64,000 bases of DNA from an uncultured Roseivirga sp. (GCA_947493005.1 CANLOY010000011.1:1-64000), one strand, 5' to 3'. Counted from the stretch's first letter, positions 17,693 to 28,103 are shown. The notes: generated by a model from the letters alone, not told the origin. Translations and numbers: made by a program.

Positions 17693-20569
17693 CTATCTAA
17701 TAATTTTCACCCAATTCCTGATTTCTTGTGTTCTTTTAGAAGGGTCAAGCACATCAAAAGTGACTATGGCAGAAAAGAAGTAGGTTCCTGAAGGAAGTTG
17801 TTTACCACTATCGTCAGTGCCATCCCAATCAATGAAAATATTAGGTTCTACCTCGTCCTTAGATTCATAGGTAAATATTTCGTTTCCACCCCAACGATCA
17901 AATACCTTGAATGTAACTGATTCGACAAACCTTGGGCAACGACCATTTGGTTGATCAAATGCCCTGAACGTATCATTGATTCCATCATCGTTTGGAGTAA
18001 ATGTATTTGGCAATTCGTAGTTAGGACAGTTGTCATAACAGATCGGATCGCTCAAAGTACTTTCATTATTGGACCTGTCAACTGCAGCTATGCGATAGCA
18101 GCCTTTTATTGAACTCAAACCCGTATGATCAAAACTAGTGGTTCTGCTAGTTCCCACAAGTGTATAGCTATCTTCCGCACCTGTAGATGAGAAATATACA
18201 TTGTAACTGGAAATGTCATTGTCCACGTCATTTACTGTCCAGTTTATTGTATTAGTGAAGTTCGCAAAAGCACAAGGCTCAATTTCCAATCTGTCGCAAT
18301 TGTCACTTTGTAATATTGGGAGTTCTATCCCGCCTGGTCCAATAACAATGTCTGGGTCAGTAGGTGTTTCTATATCTGGCTCCTCTGGTGCTATTTCGTC
18401 ATTCGGCTGAACACAAATAATCTGAGAGTTATTTTCTAGCGGACTCTCAATCTTTGGATTTCCGTAACTACCTCTTGATGTTACAAAATAGCAATACTCT
18501 CTGTCGTCAAGAAGCGCTACTCCATTGAAACGACCATCATCTAAATAATTTAACCCATCTACCGTAACCAAAGCACTGTCAATTAAAACAAACGTATTTT
18601 CATCATTGGCATTAGCGTCCGTTCTGTTTCTATAGATGCGATGGTAAGGGGAGCTTTGTACTTGATTAGACCAGGGGACTTCTGCGCGCCAACTAAGCTT
18701 CACAGATTGTACCTCTCCAACTGCTTCTAAACGAAGCGATGAAGCTGTTGCGGCACTGTCTATCAGGTTATCACCGGCATCATAGAATCTCACATAGTAA
18801 TTGTATACTTGATCTAATGTGTTCAGGCCTGTATCAGTAAAAGTTGTATCAGTAGTAGAGGTAACTAAGGTTCTTCCAGATGCACCACTGAAGCCATTTT
18901 GTCTAAAGAGTTCGTATCTGAAAGGTGGTGGGAATAAAGTTTCATCTATTTCAATAGGGGAAATCCATTTTACAAAAATCTCACCATTGGTTTCACTAGT
19001 CTCTTCAATGGAAACATTGGTCATTGCTGGAACATCTAAAGGAATGGTTAAGCAGAACTCCTGAGATGCATAACTGGTACCACCACCTGGTAGTGGGAAT
19101 TCGGCAACAATTCTGTAACAGTAATTCACTCCGGGTCTGATTCCAGTGTCATCTAAGTACGATGTTTGGTTAATAGGCAACTGATCAATAAGTTCATAAC
19201 CAGAGTTAGCAGGAATACCTACGTTACAATTTTCAGGGTCAAAGTCAAAGCTATCTACTCTTCTGTAAATCTGCATTACCGGATCAAAGTTGGCGCCTAT
19301 ATAATTGTCCCAGTTTAACTGAATAGATGTTCCAGAGGCAATTGATCCCGTGAGTCCGGTAGGGGCAGGAGCAACCACTATAACATTCCACCTCTTAAAA
19401 TCAGTAAATGATGGAGCATCTGGATCAAAAGGACGGTCAGATACTTTGAACTGTACTTCATAAGGTCTTTCTCTAACGTGAGATATATCTGTTTGCCATC
19501 TGAATATTGATTCGGCAGGTTCATCTCTGAACCTTGGAGTCGGACTTTCATCAGGAAGCGATAAGAATACTGCCGGGGATATGTTGAGGTCAAAAACCCC
19601 TCCAAAGGCTTCTAGTAACACTTGATTACCATCAGGGTCTGTTGCTTTTACAACTGCCTCTAACAAAGAGCCTGCTTCAATACATGTATCTTGAGGGACT
19701 TCTAATTCTGGTCTTTCATTGTTACAGTCCTCTACTACAATTTGCATGTCTCGTGTTACAAATCCGATTAATTCATACCGATCATTCAGTTCCGAAAATC
19801 GCCACTCTTCCACTATAAAAGCAATGTTGTATTCCCCCTCGAATTGAGGGGCGTCCCAAACCAGATCGCCAGTTATGGGATCTATTTCAAAACTGGCTGG
19901 ACCTCCACCACCTTCTCTGATTGTAGAAATACTAGGGTCATCAAGAGAAATGTAAGAGTCAATTTCTACGCCTCTATCCTGTAGTGGTGTAACTATTCTA
20001 TAAGCTAAGCTATCCCCATCGGGGTCAAAAGCACCAGCGTTGTGAATAAATCTGGCACCAATACAAGCTCTGTCAATAGGAGGGATAGTAAGAATCGGAG
20101 TGTCGTTTAAACGATCACCAGCTCTGATTCGAATAACAGTTTCCACATGAAAAGCAAGGTTTTCTGATGCGGCACCTCCCAGGTTTATAATATTTGAATT
20201 CCTGTTCTGCTCAGTAAAACTTATTACATAGACACCTGGGCCATCAAAAGTATGGTCGAATTGAATAGTGATAATTGAGGTGTTATTACCAATGTTAACC
20301 TCACTGATTACATTGTCTACTGCTTCTGCTCTCAAAGCTTCTAGCCCAGGACCAATAGTTCTTCCTTGTCCGAAATTAAAAATACCTCCTTGCCCAAATT
20401 CTACTCCTTCGGTATCACGATAAATCGTAAGTGTAAATCTATACCTGAGACCTGATTGTGAAATTCGGACAGCTGTTATTTCCCCGGCTCGAATATGTGT
20501 TGCCGATACATCTAAGACAATTGCTACTAATAGCAAAAAGAACAGAGCTAATCTTCTGAACATGCTCAT
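17693..20569 (-). CDS. Secreted type B CTD protein with Fn3-like modules (copy 1)
   Basis: 958 residues from the ATG at 20569 (MSMFRRLALFFLL). This start is preferred because it puts the signal peptide at the N-terminus; an ATG at 20605 would add 12 charged residues. The mature protein opens THIRAGEITAVRIS, typical of a Bacteroidota surface family, with a beta-rich domain to about residue 290 holding the ACIGARFIHNAGAFDPDGDSL block. About 400-800 contain fibronectin type III-like units (APTGLTGSIASGTSIQLNWD). The C-terminal 95 residues (NTFTPNDDGINDTF ... VFDRWGGNEIFTY ... NWVKIIR) are a type B sorting domain for type IX secretion. It is a close tandem paralogue of the gene starting at 23552. 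Its ligand is unknown. Confidence 0.9.
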   Translation of the reverse strand: MSMFRRLALFFLLLVAIVLDVSATHIRAGEITAVRISQSGLRYRFTLTIYRDTEGVEFGQGGIFNFGQGRTIGPGLEALRAEAVDNVISEVNIGNNTSIITIQFDHTFDGPGVYVISFTEQNRNSNIINLGGAASENLAFHVETVIRIRAGDRLNDTPILTIPPIDRACIGARFIHNAGAFDPDGDSLAYRIVTPLQDRGVEIDSYISLDDPSISTIREGGGGPASFEIDPITGDLVWDAPQFEGEYNIAFIVEEWRFSELNDRYELIGFVTRDMQIVVEDCNNERPELEVPQDTCIEAGSLLEAVVKATDPDGNQVLLEAFGGVFDLNISPAVFLSLPDESPTPRFRDEPAESIFRWQTDISHVRERPYEVQFKVSDRPFDPDAPSFTDFKRWNVIVVAPAPTGLTGSIASGTSIQLNWDNYIGANFDPVMQIYRRVDSFDFDPENCNVGIPANSGYELIDQLPINQTSYLDDTGIRPGVNYCYRIVAEFPLPGGGTSYASQEFCLTIPLDVPAMTNVSIEETSETNGEIFVKWISPIEIDETLFPPPFRYELFRQNGFSGASGRTLVTSTTDTTFTDTGLNTLDQVYNYYVRFYDAGDNLIDSAATASSLRLEAVGEVQSVKLSWRAEVPWSNQVQSSPYHRIYRNRTDANANDENTFVLIDSALVTVDGLNYLDDGRFNGVALLDDREYCYFVTSRGSYGNPKIESPLENNSQIICVQPNDEIAPEEPDIETPTDPDIVIGPGGIELPILQSDNCDRLEIEPCAFANFTNTINWTVNDVDNDISSYNVYFSSTGAEDSYTLVGTSRTTSFDHTGLSSIKGCYRIAAVDRSNNESTLSDPICYDNCPNYELPNTFTPNDDGINDTFRAFDQPNGRCPRFVESVTFKVFDRWGGNEIFTYESKDEVEPNIFIDWDGTDDSGKQLPSGTYFFSAIVTFDVLDPSKRTQEIRNWVKIIR

Positions 20570-20693
20570 TATGTGGATCCTTTTAGGTCTAAACGCAATA
20601 TCCATAATAAGTTGTACTTTCTAACAAAAATTCTTGACTATCTGTTAGGTCATTGACATTCCAAATAATGTTGGTTTTCAAGTGTAAGGCTTT

Positions 20694-23552
20694 CTAATGT
20701 ATAACTTTTACCCAGTTCCTGAACTCTTGTGTTCTTTTTGAAGGATCGAGTGTGCTGAATACCACTTTGGCAGAATAAAAATAAGTGCCCGAAGCCAGTT
20801 TTATTCCGTTTTTATCTTTCCCGTCCCAGTCAATGAAAGTATTGTTGCCAGTACTTTCTGCTGAGTTGTAACGATATATTTCCTGACCACCCCATCTATC
20901 AAAAACCTGGAATACAACAGATTCTACAAATCTTGAACACCTGCCATCTTCAAGATCAAATGCCCTGAAGGTATCATTGATGCCATCATCATTAGGGGTG
21001 AAAGTATTTGGTAATTCGTAATAAGGACAATTGTCGAAACAAATAGCCGTACTTAACTCACTCTCATTATTGTTGCCATCTACCGATGCAATTCGATAAC
21101 AACCTTTTATTTCGCTGAGACTGCTATGTGTAAATGAAGTGGTAGTACTGGTACCAACGAGATTATATGAACCTTCCGCGCCTGAGCTTGAGAAATAGAT
21201 ATTGAAATGGTCTATATCTGAGAGGTCATTAGCTGTCCAGTTAACTGTGTTTGAGAACTCAAGTGCAGCGCATGGTGATAGGTTTGCAATTTCACAATTT
21301 GGACTCTCTAGTAGATTAAGGAGGCTACCATCAGGGCCTTCTACTGTGATAACGTCATCAGGTATTTCTATTTCAGGGTCATCTGGTGGTGTGTCATCTA
21401 TAGGTTGAACACATATTATCTGAGAATCATTCAGCAAGGGAGAAGGGATTCTTGAATTACCATAGCTTCCTTTTGTGGTAATGTAGTAACAATAGTTACG
21501 TCCTGCTTCCAGCGGTACATTATTGAACCTACCATCATCAAAATATCTAAAACCAGATATTAAGACATTTACACTATCAATCAGTACAAAATTGGAGATA
21601 TCCTGTCCATTAGCATCAGTTCGGTTTCTGTATATATAATGAAAAGGGTGGGTTTGTACCTGGTTTGACCAAGGTACATTTGCTGCCCAGAATATATTGG
21701 CTGACCTGATATTTCCGGCACCTTCGAGTCGAACAGAAGAAGCAGCGGCAGAACTGTCGACAAGGTTGTTATCTGCATCGAAGAACCTTACCTGATAGTT
21801 GAATGAATTGTCCTGAGTGTTGAGGCCAGAGTCAGCGAATGTTGTATCAGTGGTAGATGCTATAAGTGTTCTGCCATCAGGTCCGCCAGGTCCGTTGTAT
21901 CGAAAAAGCTCATACCTATAGGGCGGTGGAAACAAAAGCTGATTGATATCCTGTGGAGATATCCATTTTGTGAAAATCTCACCTGTAGAATTGTTGGTTT
22001 CAGTTACAGAGACATTGGTCATGGATGGTACATCTGCATTGTTTTTCAAACAAAATTCTTTTGAAGCATAGCTTGTACCCCCATTCGGCAATGGAAATTC
22101 TGCTACCAATCTATAGCAGTAATTCACTCCAGCCACAATATTATCATCATCCAGAAATGTGGTCTGATCAGAAGTGACCTCGCCAACTAAGATATACCCT
22201 GAGTTAGGAGGGATTCCGATATTACAGCCAGTTGGATCAAAGTCAAAACTATCAACCCTTCTGTATACCTGTATGACAGGGTTGAGTGACGATATGGGAT
22301 ACCTGTCCCAGTTAAGTGTAATGGAAGTGCTTGAGGTAATATCACCATCCAGACCTGTAGGTGCAGGAGCTACAACCCGAATGCTTAAAGTTTTAAAATC
22401 GGCAAGAGAAATCTGACTCCTGTCACCTGGTCGATCCGTCACTTTAAATACTACTTCATAGGGTTGAGATCTGATATGAGAAATGGAAGTTTGCCAGGTG
22501 AACAAGCTCTGTGCAGGCTGATCTCTGAATTCAATTGTATTGGTCAAATCAGGAAGGTTCAAAAATGACGATGGAGAAGAATTCAACTGAAAAGATCCTC
22601 CAAAAGCTTCAAGTAGAACTTTGTCTCCATTTACGTCTCTACCCGTAATGGTGGCCTGTATTTCAGACAGCGCCTCTATGCAGGTGTCTGCAGGTATTTC
22701 AAGTTCAGGTCTGTCGTTGTTACAGGAGACCGCAATAACTTGCATGTCTCTGGTTACATATCCGATAAGCTCGAATTGCCCAGTTGTGATGGATTTTCTC
22801 CATTCTTCAACAATAAATGCTACGGAATATTCCCCTATAAATTGAGGAGCATCCCAAACCAATGTACCACCTGCTGGATCAATGTCATATACAGCTGGAG
22901 ACCCTCCGTCTTCTCTGATGTCAGAAACGGTAACATCATTGACGGGTAAGTAAAAATTTGCATTAGCTCCCCTGCCTTGAAGTGGAGTTACGATCCTGTA
23001 GGCCAGGCTATCACCATCCATATCGAAAGCTCCTGAATTGTGAAAAAACTGGGAGCCAACACAGGCTCTGTCTAATGGAGGAACCGTAAGTTGTGGTGTG
23101 TTATTAAAAAAGCCCGAAGAAACTCTCATAAAGGTTTCTACATGAAAAGGAATTGTGCCGGAAGCACCACCTCCCAAATTTATAATGTTGGCATTTCTGT
23201 TGCCTTCGGTATAACTGATTATAAAATCCCCTTCGTTCTGATAGGTGTGTTCGAATTGAATAACCACTACCGAAGTAAAGTTCGCCAATGAGTTCTCCTG
23301 AAACCCACTAACAGAGGCGGCAGCCATTGCCACCCTTCCTCCAAGGATGTTACCATCTCCAAAATTGAAAACTCCATTCCCCACCTGGACTCCAGATTCT
23401 GTATCTCTATAAATCACGAGTGTAAAGCGGTATCTAAAGCTAGTTTCAGAAATTCTTATGGCAGTAATATTTCCTGCACGTAAGTGCGTGGCCATTATTT
23501 GTCCACCAAAAGTGAGTGTTAGAAAGAAGCAAAGGATAAGCTTTCTTATCAT
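20694..23552 (-). CDS. Secreted type B CTD protein with Fn3-like modules (copy 2)
   Basis: 952 residues from the ATG at 23552 (MIRKLILCFFLTLTFG), chosen because the longer frame begins at GTG with a Cys-rich stretch that fits no signal peptide. After cleavage the protein begins THLRAGNITAIRIS. Domain order and most landmark segments match the paralogue downstream: DRACVGSQFFHNSGAFDMDGDSLAYRIVTPLQGRG, two or more Fn3-like units, and a type B CTD starting NTFTPNDDGINDTF and ending FRNWVKVIH. The pair has diverged throughout but is co-linear, so it arose by tandem duplication. A gap of 124 bases separates them. Surface adhesion or binding is a reasonable but untested guess. Confidence 0.9.
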   Translation of the reverse strand: MIRKLILCFFLTLTFGGQIMATHLRAGNITAIRISETSFRYRFTLVIYRDTESGVQVGNGVFNFGDGNILGGRVAMAAASVSGFQENSLANFTSVVVIQFEHTYQNEGDFIISYTEGNRNANIINLGGGASGTIPFHVETFMRVSSGFFNNTPQLTVPPLDRACVGSQFFHNSGAFDMDGDSLAYRIVTPLQGRGANANFYLPVNDVTVSDIREDGGSPAVYDIDPAGGTLVWDAPQFIGEYSVAFIVEEWRKSITTGQFELIGYVTRDMQVIAVSCNNDRPELEIPADTCIEALSEIQATITGRDVNGDKVLLEAFGGSFQLNSSPSSFLNLPDLTNTIEFRDQPAQSLFTWQTSISHIRSQPYEVVFKVTDRPGDRSQISLADFKTLSIRVVAPAPTGLDGDITSSTSITLNWDRYPISSLNPVIQVYRRVDSFDFDPTGCNIGIPPNSGYILVGEVTSDQTTFLDDDNIVAGVNYCYRLVAEFPLPNGGTSYASKEFCLKNNADVPSMTNVSVTETNNSTGEIFTKWISPQDINQLLFPPPYRYELFRYNGPGGPDGRTLIASTTDTTFADSGLNTQDNSFNYQVRFFDADNNLVDSSAAASSVRLEGAGNIRSANIFWAANVPWSNQVQTHPFHYIYRNRTDANGQDISNFVLIDSVNVLISGFRYFDDGRFNNVPLEAGRNYCYYITTKGSYGNSRIPSPLLNDSQIICVQPIDDTPPDDPEIEIPDDVITVEGPDGSLLNLLESPNCEIANLSPCAALEFSNTVNWTANDLSDIDHFNIYFSSSGAEGSYNLVGTSTTTSFTHSSLSEIKGCYRIASVDGNNNESELSTAICFDNCPYYELPNTFTPNDDGINDTFRAFDLEDGRCSRFVESVVFQVFDRWGGQEIYRYNSAESTGNNTFIDWDGKDKNGIKLASGTYFYSAKVVFSTLDPSKRTQEFRNWVKVIH

Positions 23553-23745
23553 ACTTAATAGGAATGGGCTTAATGCATTAACGCAATATTGGCAATTAGT
23601 AATGTTTTTAGACACTAAATCTAAACAATTGGTTGAAACAGAGACTTTTTAAAAGTGAATCAAGGTAATACTTAGTGATGTTATTGATAATAAATCTAAA
23701 TAAAGAACTGATGGGTAAGGTACGTTACATCAATGCCAAATTGGC

Positions 23746-23776
23746 TTTGATGGCAAGTGTTTGGAATATAACTTTG
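23746..23776 (+). promoter_or_regulatory. Promoter of sdhCAB
   Basis: TTTG at 23746-23749 and TAACTTTG at 23769-23776, separated by 19 bases, match the Bacteroidota housekeeping promoter (-33 TTTG, -7 TAnnTTTG) almost perfectly. Transcription would begin about 20 bases before the sdhC ATG at 23804. Confidence 0.55.
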
Positions 23777-23803
23777 GGGTATAAATTTAACTGCTAACAT
23801 ATA

Positions 23804-24478
23804 ATGAGTTGGGTTAAACAAACCTTTAGCAGCTCCATTGGAAGAAAGTTTGCAATGGCACTGTCTGCACTATTCTTACTAGTATTTCTTCTTCAACATT
23901 TTGCGATTAACTTCTTATCGGTTTTTAGTGAAAAAACCTTTAATGAAGTGTCACACTTTATGGGGACTAACCCTTTGGTTCAGTTTGCATTACAGCCAGT
24001 GTTGATTTTTGGAATTGTATTCCATTTTGTCATGGGGTTTGTTCTTGAAATTAAGAACAACAAAGCGCGTCAGGTGAAATATGCAATGAACAAAGGAGGA
24101 GCTAATTCTACCTGGTTTTCAAGAAATATGATTTGGTCCGGGCTAGTAATTCTGGCATTCTTAGGTCTTCACTTCTATGATTTCTGGATTCCGGAAATGG
24201 TTTACAAATATGTTGAAGTGAATCCTGCTGATTCGCACAGATACTTCGAAGAAACCGTAGAAAAATTTCATGACCCGTATAGGGTTGGGTTCTATGTGTT
24301 GGCGTTTGTCTTGCTGGCAATGCACCTGCTACATGGTTTTCAATCGGCATTCCAGTCAATTGGAGCCAGAAGTAGTAAGTATTCTCCAGGACTTCAGAAG
24401 TTTGGAAAAATATATGCCATAGCAATTCCTGCGGGCTTTATTTTCATTGCATTGTATCATCATCTAACTGCACTTTAA
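23804..24478 (+). CDS. sdhC: Succinate dehydrogenase cytochrome b subunit
   Basis: 224 residues with five predicted membrane helices (about 18-42, 62-84, 104-124, 160-182 and 202-222). It is the single membrane anchor of a Bacteroidota-type (fragilis/Wolinella-like) succinate:quinone oxidoreductase and holds haem b. Histidines placed in the helices ([32 protein letters not shown]) are the likely haem ligands. The anchor is one fused protein, so no sdhD is expected and none is present. It is first in the sdhCAB operon, 10 bases before sdhA. Confidence 0.95.
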   Translation: MSWVKQTFSSSIGRKFAMALSALFLLVFLLQHFAINFLSVFSEKTFNEVSHFMGTNPLVQFALQPVLIFGIVFHFVMGFVLEIKNNKARQVKYAMNKGGANSTWFSRNMIWSGLVILAFLGLHFYDFWIPEMVYKYVEVNPADSHRYFEETVEKFHDPYRVGFYVLAFVLLAMHLLHGFQSAFQSIGARSSKYSPGLQKFGKIYAIAIPAGFIFIALYHHLTAL

Positions 24479-24488
24479 GAAAGGAAAT

Positions 24489-26498
24489 ATGGCGACTTTA
24501 AATTCAAATATCCCAGAAGGTCCTATTGCTGAAAAGTGGACTAATCATAAGAATAACATTAAACTGGTAAACCCTGCCAACAAGAGATCCTTAGATGTGA
24601 TTATTGTAGGTACAGGGTTGGCAGGAGGTTCTGCTGCGGCTACTTTGGCTGAACTTGGGTACAACGTGAAAGCTTTCTGTTATCAGGATTCTCCCAGAAG
24701 AGCGCACTCTATTGCTGCTCAGGGAGGTATAAATGCAGCGAAGAATTATCAGGGTGATGGTGATTCAACTTACAGATTGTTTTACGATACTGTAAAAGGA
24801 GGAGATTACCGTTCCAGAGAAGCCAATGTTTATCGTTTGGCAGAGGTTTCTGCTAATATCATAGACCAGTGTGTAGCGCAAGGTGTTCCTTTTGCCAGAG
24901 ACTATGGCGGGTTGCTAGACAACCGATCTTTTGGAGGTGTTCAGGTTTCAAGAACATTCTATGCCAAGGGACAAACAGGTCAGCAACTTTTATTGGGGTG
25001 CTATTCAGCAATGTCTCGCCAGATTGGTAAAGGTAAAATCAAGATGTACAACCGTCATGAAATGCTTGACTTAGTAATCGTGGATGGTAAAGCAAGAGGC
25101 ATCATAGCCAGAAACCTGGTAACAGGAGAAATTGAAAGGCATTCTGCTCATGCAGTAGTCATTGCATCAGGTGGATATGGAAACGTGTTCTTCCTGTCTA
25201 CAAATGCCATGGGGTCCAATACTTCAGCAGCATGGAAAATACATAAGAAGGGAGCATTCTTTGCTAACCCATGCTATACTCAGATTCACCCTACATGTAT
25301 TCCTCAGCATGGAGATCAGCAGTCTAAGCTAACTTTGATGTCTGAGTCTTTGAGAAATGACGGTAGAATTTGGGTGCCCGCCAAGAAAGAAGATGCAGAG
25401 GCAATCAGGGCAGGAAAACTTAAACCTGTAGATATAAAAGAAGAAGACAGAGATTACTATCTGGAAAGAAGATACCCTTCATTTGGTAACCTTGTACCAA
25501 GAGATGTGGCGTCAAGAGCAGCCAAAGAGCGTTGTGATGCGGGGTTTGGAGTAGGTACTAATGAAACAGGTGAAGCAGTTTACCTTGATTTCTCTTCTGC
25601 AATAATGAGATACGGTCAGGAAGAGGCTAATGTGAAAGGTTATCACAATCAATCTGAAGCTCAAATCAGAGCATTGGGAGAAAAGGTTGTGGAAGCTAAG
25701 TATGGTAACCTTTTCCAGATGTATGAAAAGATTACAGCGGATAATCCTTATAAAACACCAATGAAGATTTACCCAGCGGTTCATTATACCATGGGAGGTG
25801 TTTGGGTAGATTACAACCTGATGACTACCATCCAGGGCTGTTATGCTATTGGAGAAGCTAATTTTTCGGATCACGGAGCTAACAGACTTGGTGCTTCTGC
25901 ACTAATGCAAGGTTTGGCCGATGGATACTTTGTACTTCCTTATACTATTGGGGATTACCTAGCGAATGATATCAGAACAGGTGAAATTCCAACTGATAGC
26001 AAGGAATTTGATGAGGCTGAAAAAGCAGTTCAGGAGAAATTAGATTTCTTTATCAATAATAAGGGAACAAAATCTGTTGATCACTTCCACAAACGCTTAG
26101 GTAAGGTGATGTGGAATAAAGTAGGAATGGCCAGAAATGAAAAAGGTCTGAAAGAAGCTATCGAAGAGATTAAACAGATCAGAGAAGAGTTCTGGAAAGA
26201 TGTGAAAGTGCCAGGTGTGGCTGACGGAATGAACCCTGAGCTTGAAAAGGCAGGTAGAGTGGCAGACTTCCTTGAATTGGGAGAATTGTTTGCAAGGGAC
26301 GCCATGCTTAGAGAAGAATCTTGTGGTGGGCACTTCAGGGAAGAACATCAGACAGAGGAAGGAGAGGCAATGCGTGATGATGCAGGGTTTACTCATGTTT
26401 CGGCATGGGAGTTTAAAGGAGAGCCTTCAGATGCAGTATTGCATAAGGAAGAGTTGAAGTACGAGAACATCGAACTGAAGACAAGATCATACAAGTAG
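24489..26498 (+). CDS. sdhA: Succinate dehydrogenase flavoprotein subunit
   Basis: 669 residues, the long form usual in Bacteroidota. It oxidises succinate to fumarate with FAD. The Rossmann motif is [21 protein letters not shown] (about 38-58), and [17 protein letters not shown] carries the histidine that links FAD covalently. Substrate-site segments include [43 protein letters not shown] and [17 protein letters not shown]. It acts at the inner face of the cytoplasmic membrane, docked to SdhB and SdhC. It is the second gene of the operon. Confidence 0.97.
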   Translation: MATLNSNIPEGPIAEKWTNHKNNIKLVNPANKRSLDVIIVGTGLAGGSAAATLAELGYNVKAFCYQDSPRRAHSIAAQGGINAAKNYQGDGDSTYRLFYDTVKGGDYRSREANVYRLAEVSANIIDQCVAQGVPFARDYGGLLDNRSFGGVQVSRTFYAKGQTGQQLLLGCYSAMSRQIGKGKIKMYNRHEMLDLVIVDGKARGIIARNLVTGEIERHSAHAVVIASGGYGNVFFLSTNAMGSNTSAAWKIHKKGAFFANPCYTQIHPTCIPQHGDQQSKLTLMSESLRNDGRIWVPAKKEDAEAIRAGKLKPVDIKEEDRDYYLERRYPSFGNLVPRDVASRAAKERCDAGFGVGTNETGEAVYLDFSSAIMRYGQEEANVKGYHNQSEAQIRALGEKVVEAKYGNLFQMYEKITADNPYKTPMKIYPAVHYTMGGVWVDYNLMTTIQGCYAIGEANFSDHGANRLGASALMQGLADGYFVLPYTIGDYLANDIRTGEIPTDSKEFDEAEKAVQEKLDFFINNKGTKSVDHFHKRLGKVMWNKVGMARNEKGLKEAIEEIKQIREEFWKDVKVPGVADGMNPELEKAGRVADFLELGELFARDAMLREESCGGHFREEHQTEEGEAMRDDAGFTHVSAWEFKGEPSDAVLHKEELKYENIELKTRSYK

Positions 26499-26526
26499 AG
26501 ATTTAAAGAACTTAGATATTCAAGAT

Positions 26527-27300
26527 ATGTCAGCACAAAAAGGATTAAACCTGACACTTAAAGTCTGGAGACAAAAGAACAACAAGGACCAGGGGCAAAT
26601 GGAGACTTATCAGGTTTCTGATATTTCTATAGATAGTTCTTTCCTTGAAATGATGGATATCCTCAATGAACAATTAATAGGAGAGGGTAAAGATCCGGTT
26701 GCTTTTGACCATGATTGTCGAGAAGGAATTTGTGGAACTTGCTCTATGTTCATCAACGGAGAAGCACATGGGCCTGGTAGAGAAATTACTACCTGCCAAT
26801 TGCACATGAGGGAATTCAAAGATGGTGATACCATCTATATAGAGCCATGGAGGGCGAAAGCATTCCCTGTAATTAAAGACTTGGTGGTAGACAGAAGTGC
26901 TTTTGACAGGGTGATGGCAGCAGGTGGTTTTGTAAGTGTGAACACTTCAGGGAACACTCAGGATGCCAATGCCATTCCTATTCCAAAAGCAGATGCTGAC
27001 AAAGCCTTTGATGCAGCTACTTGTATTGGTTGTGGAGCTTGTGTGGCAAGTTGTAAAAACGCCTCTGCAATGCTGTTTGTATCTGCAAAAGTGTCCCAGT
27101 TTGCATTGTTGCCTCAGGGGCAGGTTGAAGCTGCTGAACGTGTACAGAATATGGTGAAGGTAATGGACGAAGAAGGTTTTGGTAATTGCTCCAATACTGG
27201 TGCCTGCGAAGTTGAGTGCCCTAAAGGTATTTCACTAGACAATATTGCCAGAATGAATAGAGAATACTTGTCGGCAAGTGTTTCTCCTTCAGAAAGTTAA
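26527..27300 (+). CDS. sdhB: Succinate dehydrogenase iron-sulfur subunit
   Basis: 257 residues. It passes electrons from FAD to quinone through three Fe-S clusters. The plant-type ferredoxin domain ligates [2Fe-2S] with Cys-64, Cys-69, Cys-72 and Cys-90. The second domain has [11 protein letters not shown] (Cys-166, 169, 172, 176) and the [12 protein letters not shown] group (Cys-221, 227, 231) for the [4Fe-4S] and [3Fe-4S] clusters. All expected cysteines are present. It ends the operon and is followed by a strong terminator at 27322. Confidence 0.97.
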   Translation: MSAQKGLNLTLKVWRQKNNKDQGQMETYQVSDISIDSSFLEMMDILNEQLIGEGKDPVAFDHDCREGICGTCSMFINGEAHGPGREITTCQLHMREFKDGDTIYIEPWRAKAFPVIKDLVVDRSAFDRVMAAGGFVSVNTSGNTQDANAIPIPKADADKAFDAATCIGCGACVASCKNASAMLFVSAKVSQFALLPQGQVEAAERVQNMVKVMDEEGFGNCSNTGACEVECPKGISLDNIARMNREYLSASVSPSES

Positions 27301-27321
27301 TATCAACTGCAAATGAAATTC

Positions 27322-27346
27322 AAAGCGCTCATCGAGCGCTTTTTTT
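27322..27346 (+). terminator. Terminator of sdhCAB
   Basis: AAGCGCTC / GAGCGCTT stem of 8 bp with a 3-base loop, followed by a run of T, 22 bases after the sdhB stop. Confidence 0.85.
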
Positions 27347-27359
27347 ATGTCTATGCTTT

Positions 27360-27394
27360 ATTTCTAAGTGTAGTTGTAAACTACACTTAGAAAT
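27360..27394. repeat. Hairpin repeat, perfect 16-bp version
   Basis: Arms 27360-27375 and 27379-27394 pair perfectly around a GTA loop. The core AAGTGTAGTT / AACTACACTT is the same as in the family below, but the loop is GTA rather than TGT/TGC and both flanks are also paired. Confidence 0.8.
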
Positions 27395-27448
27395 CCGCCC
27401 CTGATACCCTTGAGCCTTGTGGCTTAAAGCTTGTAACTGCTTAACACC

Positions 27449-27591
27449 AACTACACTTTCATATCATTTCTAATGCAACTTGCCTCTTAAAACCTTATCA
27501 TCTTCATTATCAAAATAGGTTCGATGTATTTGATTTTTTTAACATTCAGGTAATGGTATAGGGATATCTTTGAAAACGCTTTCGTCCATTT
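27449..27591. repeat. Direct repeat of about 140 bases, copy 1
   Basis: Begins with the right arm and tail of a hairpin repeat (AACTACACTT, CATATC), followed by TTTCTAATGCAACTTGCCTC and a long stretch (TTATCATCTTCATTATCAA ... TTTAACATTCAGGTAATGG ... TTTCGTCCA) that recurs at 27831-27976 with scattered differences. Confidence 0.75.
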
Positions 27592-27599
27592 CCCCTCCT

Positions 27600-27622
27600 A
27601 AGTGTAGATTGTATCTACACTT
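27600..27622. repeat. Hairpin repeat, AGAT/ATCT arm variant
   Basis: Arms AAGTGTAGAT and ATCTACACTT with TGT loop, followed by TATATC. The T-to-A change in the left arm is matched by A-to-T in the right arm, so pairing is kept. Confidence 0.85.
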
Positions 27623-27684
27623 GTATATCATTTCTCAAACACAATACACCATGAAACTTGCGACTTAAGGCTTGTCACTACCCT

Positions 27685-27707
27685 AAGTGTAGTTTGTAAC
27701 TACACTT
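27685..27707. repeat. Hairpin repeat, standard form
   Basis: Arms AAGTGTAGTT and AACTACACTT, TGT loop, followed by GCATATCC. Confidence 0.85.
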
Positions 27708-27733
27708 GCATATCCGCTCCTAATACAACTTGC

Positions 27734-27786
27734 TGCTCTTTTTAATCATAGCAAGCCCTGCAGTATGTCAGGGTGTTGAGGGAAAC
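27734..27786. repeat. 53-base duplicate of the 40072 gene's signal-peptide region
   Basis: Identical, base for base, to 40094-40146, which encodes the signal peptide and cleavage site of the coiled-coil/barrel protein. It ends directly beside a half hairpin repeat (CTGCACTTTCATATC, 27792-27806). The piece has no start codon or continuing frame of its own. Confidence 0.85.
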
Positions 27787-27817
27787 TCTACCTGCACTTT
27801 CATATCTTCCTCATTCT

Positions 27818-27840
27818 AAGTGTAGTTTGCAACTACACTT
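27818..27840. repeat. Hairpin repeat, TGC loop
   Basis: Perfect AAGTGTAGTT / AACTACACTT arms with a TGC loop, followed by TCATATC. It leads directly into copy 2 of the longer direct repeat. Confidence 0.85.
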
Positions 27841-27976
27841 TCATATCATTTCTAATGCAACTTGCCTCCTAATGCCTTATCACCTTCATTATCAAAATAC
27901 TAGTGAAGTATTTAAATTTTTTTAACATTCAGTTAATGGTGTAAGGCTATCTTTGAAATCGTTTTCGTCCACTTTC
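27831..27976. repeat. Direct repeat of about 140 bases, copy 2
   Basis: Diverged second copy of 27449-27591. Shared landmarks include TCATATCATTTCTAATGCAA, TTCATTATCAAAATA, TTTTTTTAACATTCAG, TATCTTTGAAA and TTTCGTCCA. The copies lie 382 bases apart, with hairpin repeats and the 53-base gene fragment between them. Confidence 0.75.
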
Positions 27977-28070
27977 ATTCAAGGTATGAGCTAGTTTATA
28001 AACAAAAAGCCCTACTTCACGCTTTGATCAACATGACAATAAGCTATATTTCAATATATATATGTTTATA

Positions 28071-28103
28071 TTGTATTATATAAATTTTGAATAGATATTT
28101 TTG
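28071..28103 (+). promoter_or_regulatory. Possible promoter of the RHS gene set
   Basis: TTG at 28071-28073 and TATTTTTG at 28096-28103 with 22 bases between them, in very AT-rich DNA about 110 bases before the ATG at 28216. Similar spacing is used before the dehydrogenase gene at 8064. Confidence 0.3.

Noticed and set aside
27787-27806. Small gene starting at the 53-base fragment
   Set aside because: No start codon or continuing frame; the fragment ends in a half hairpin.
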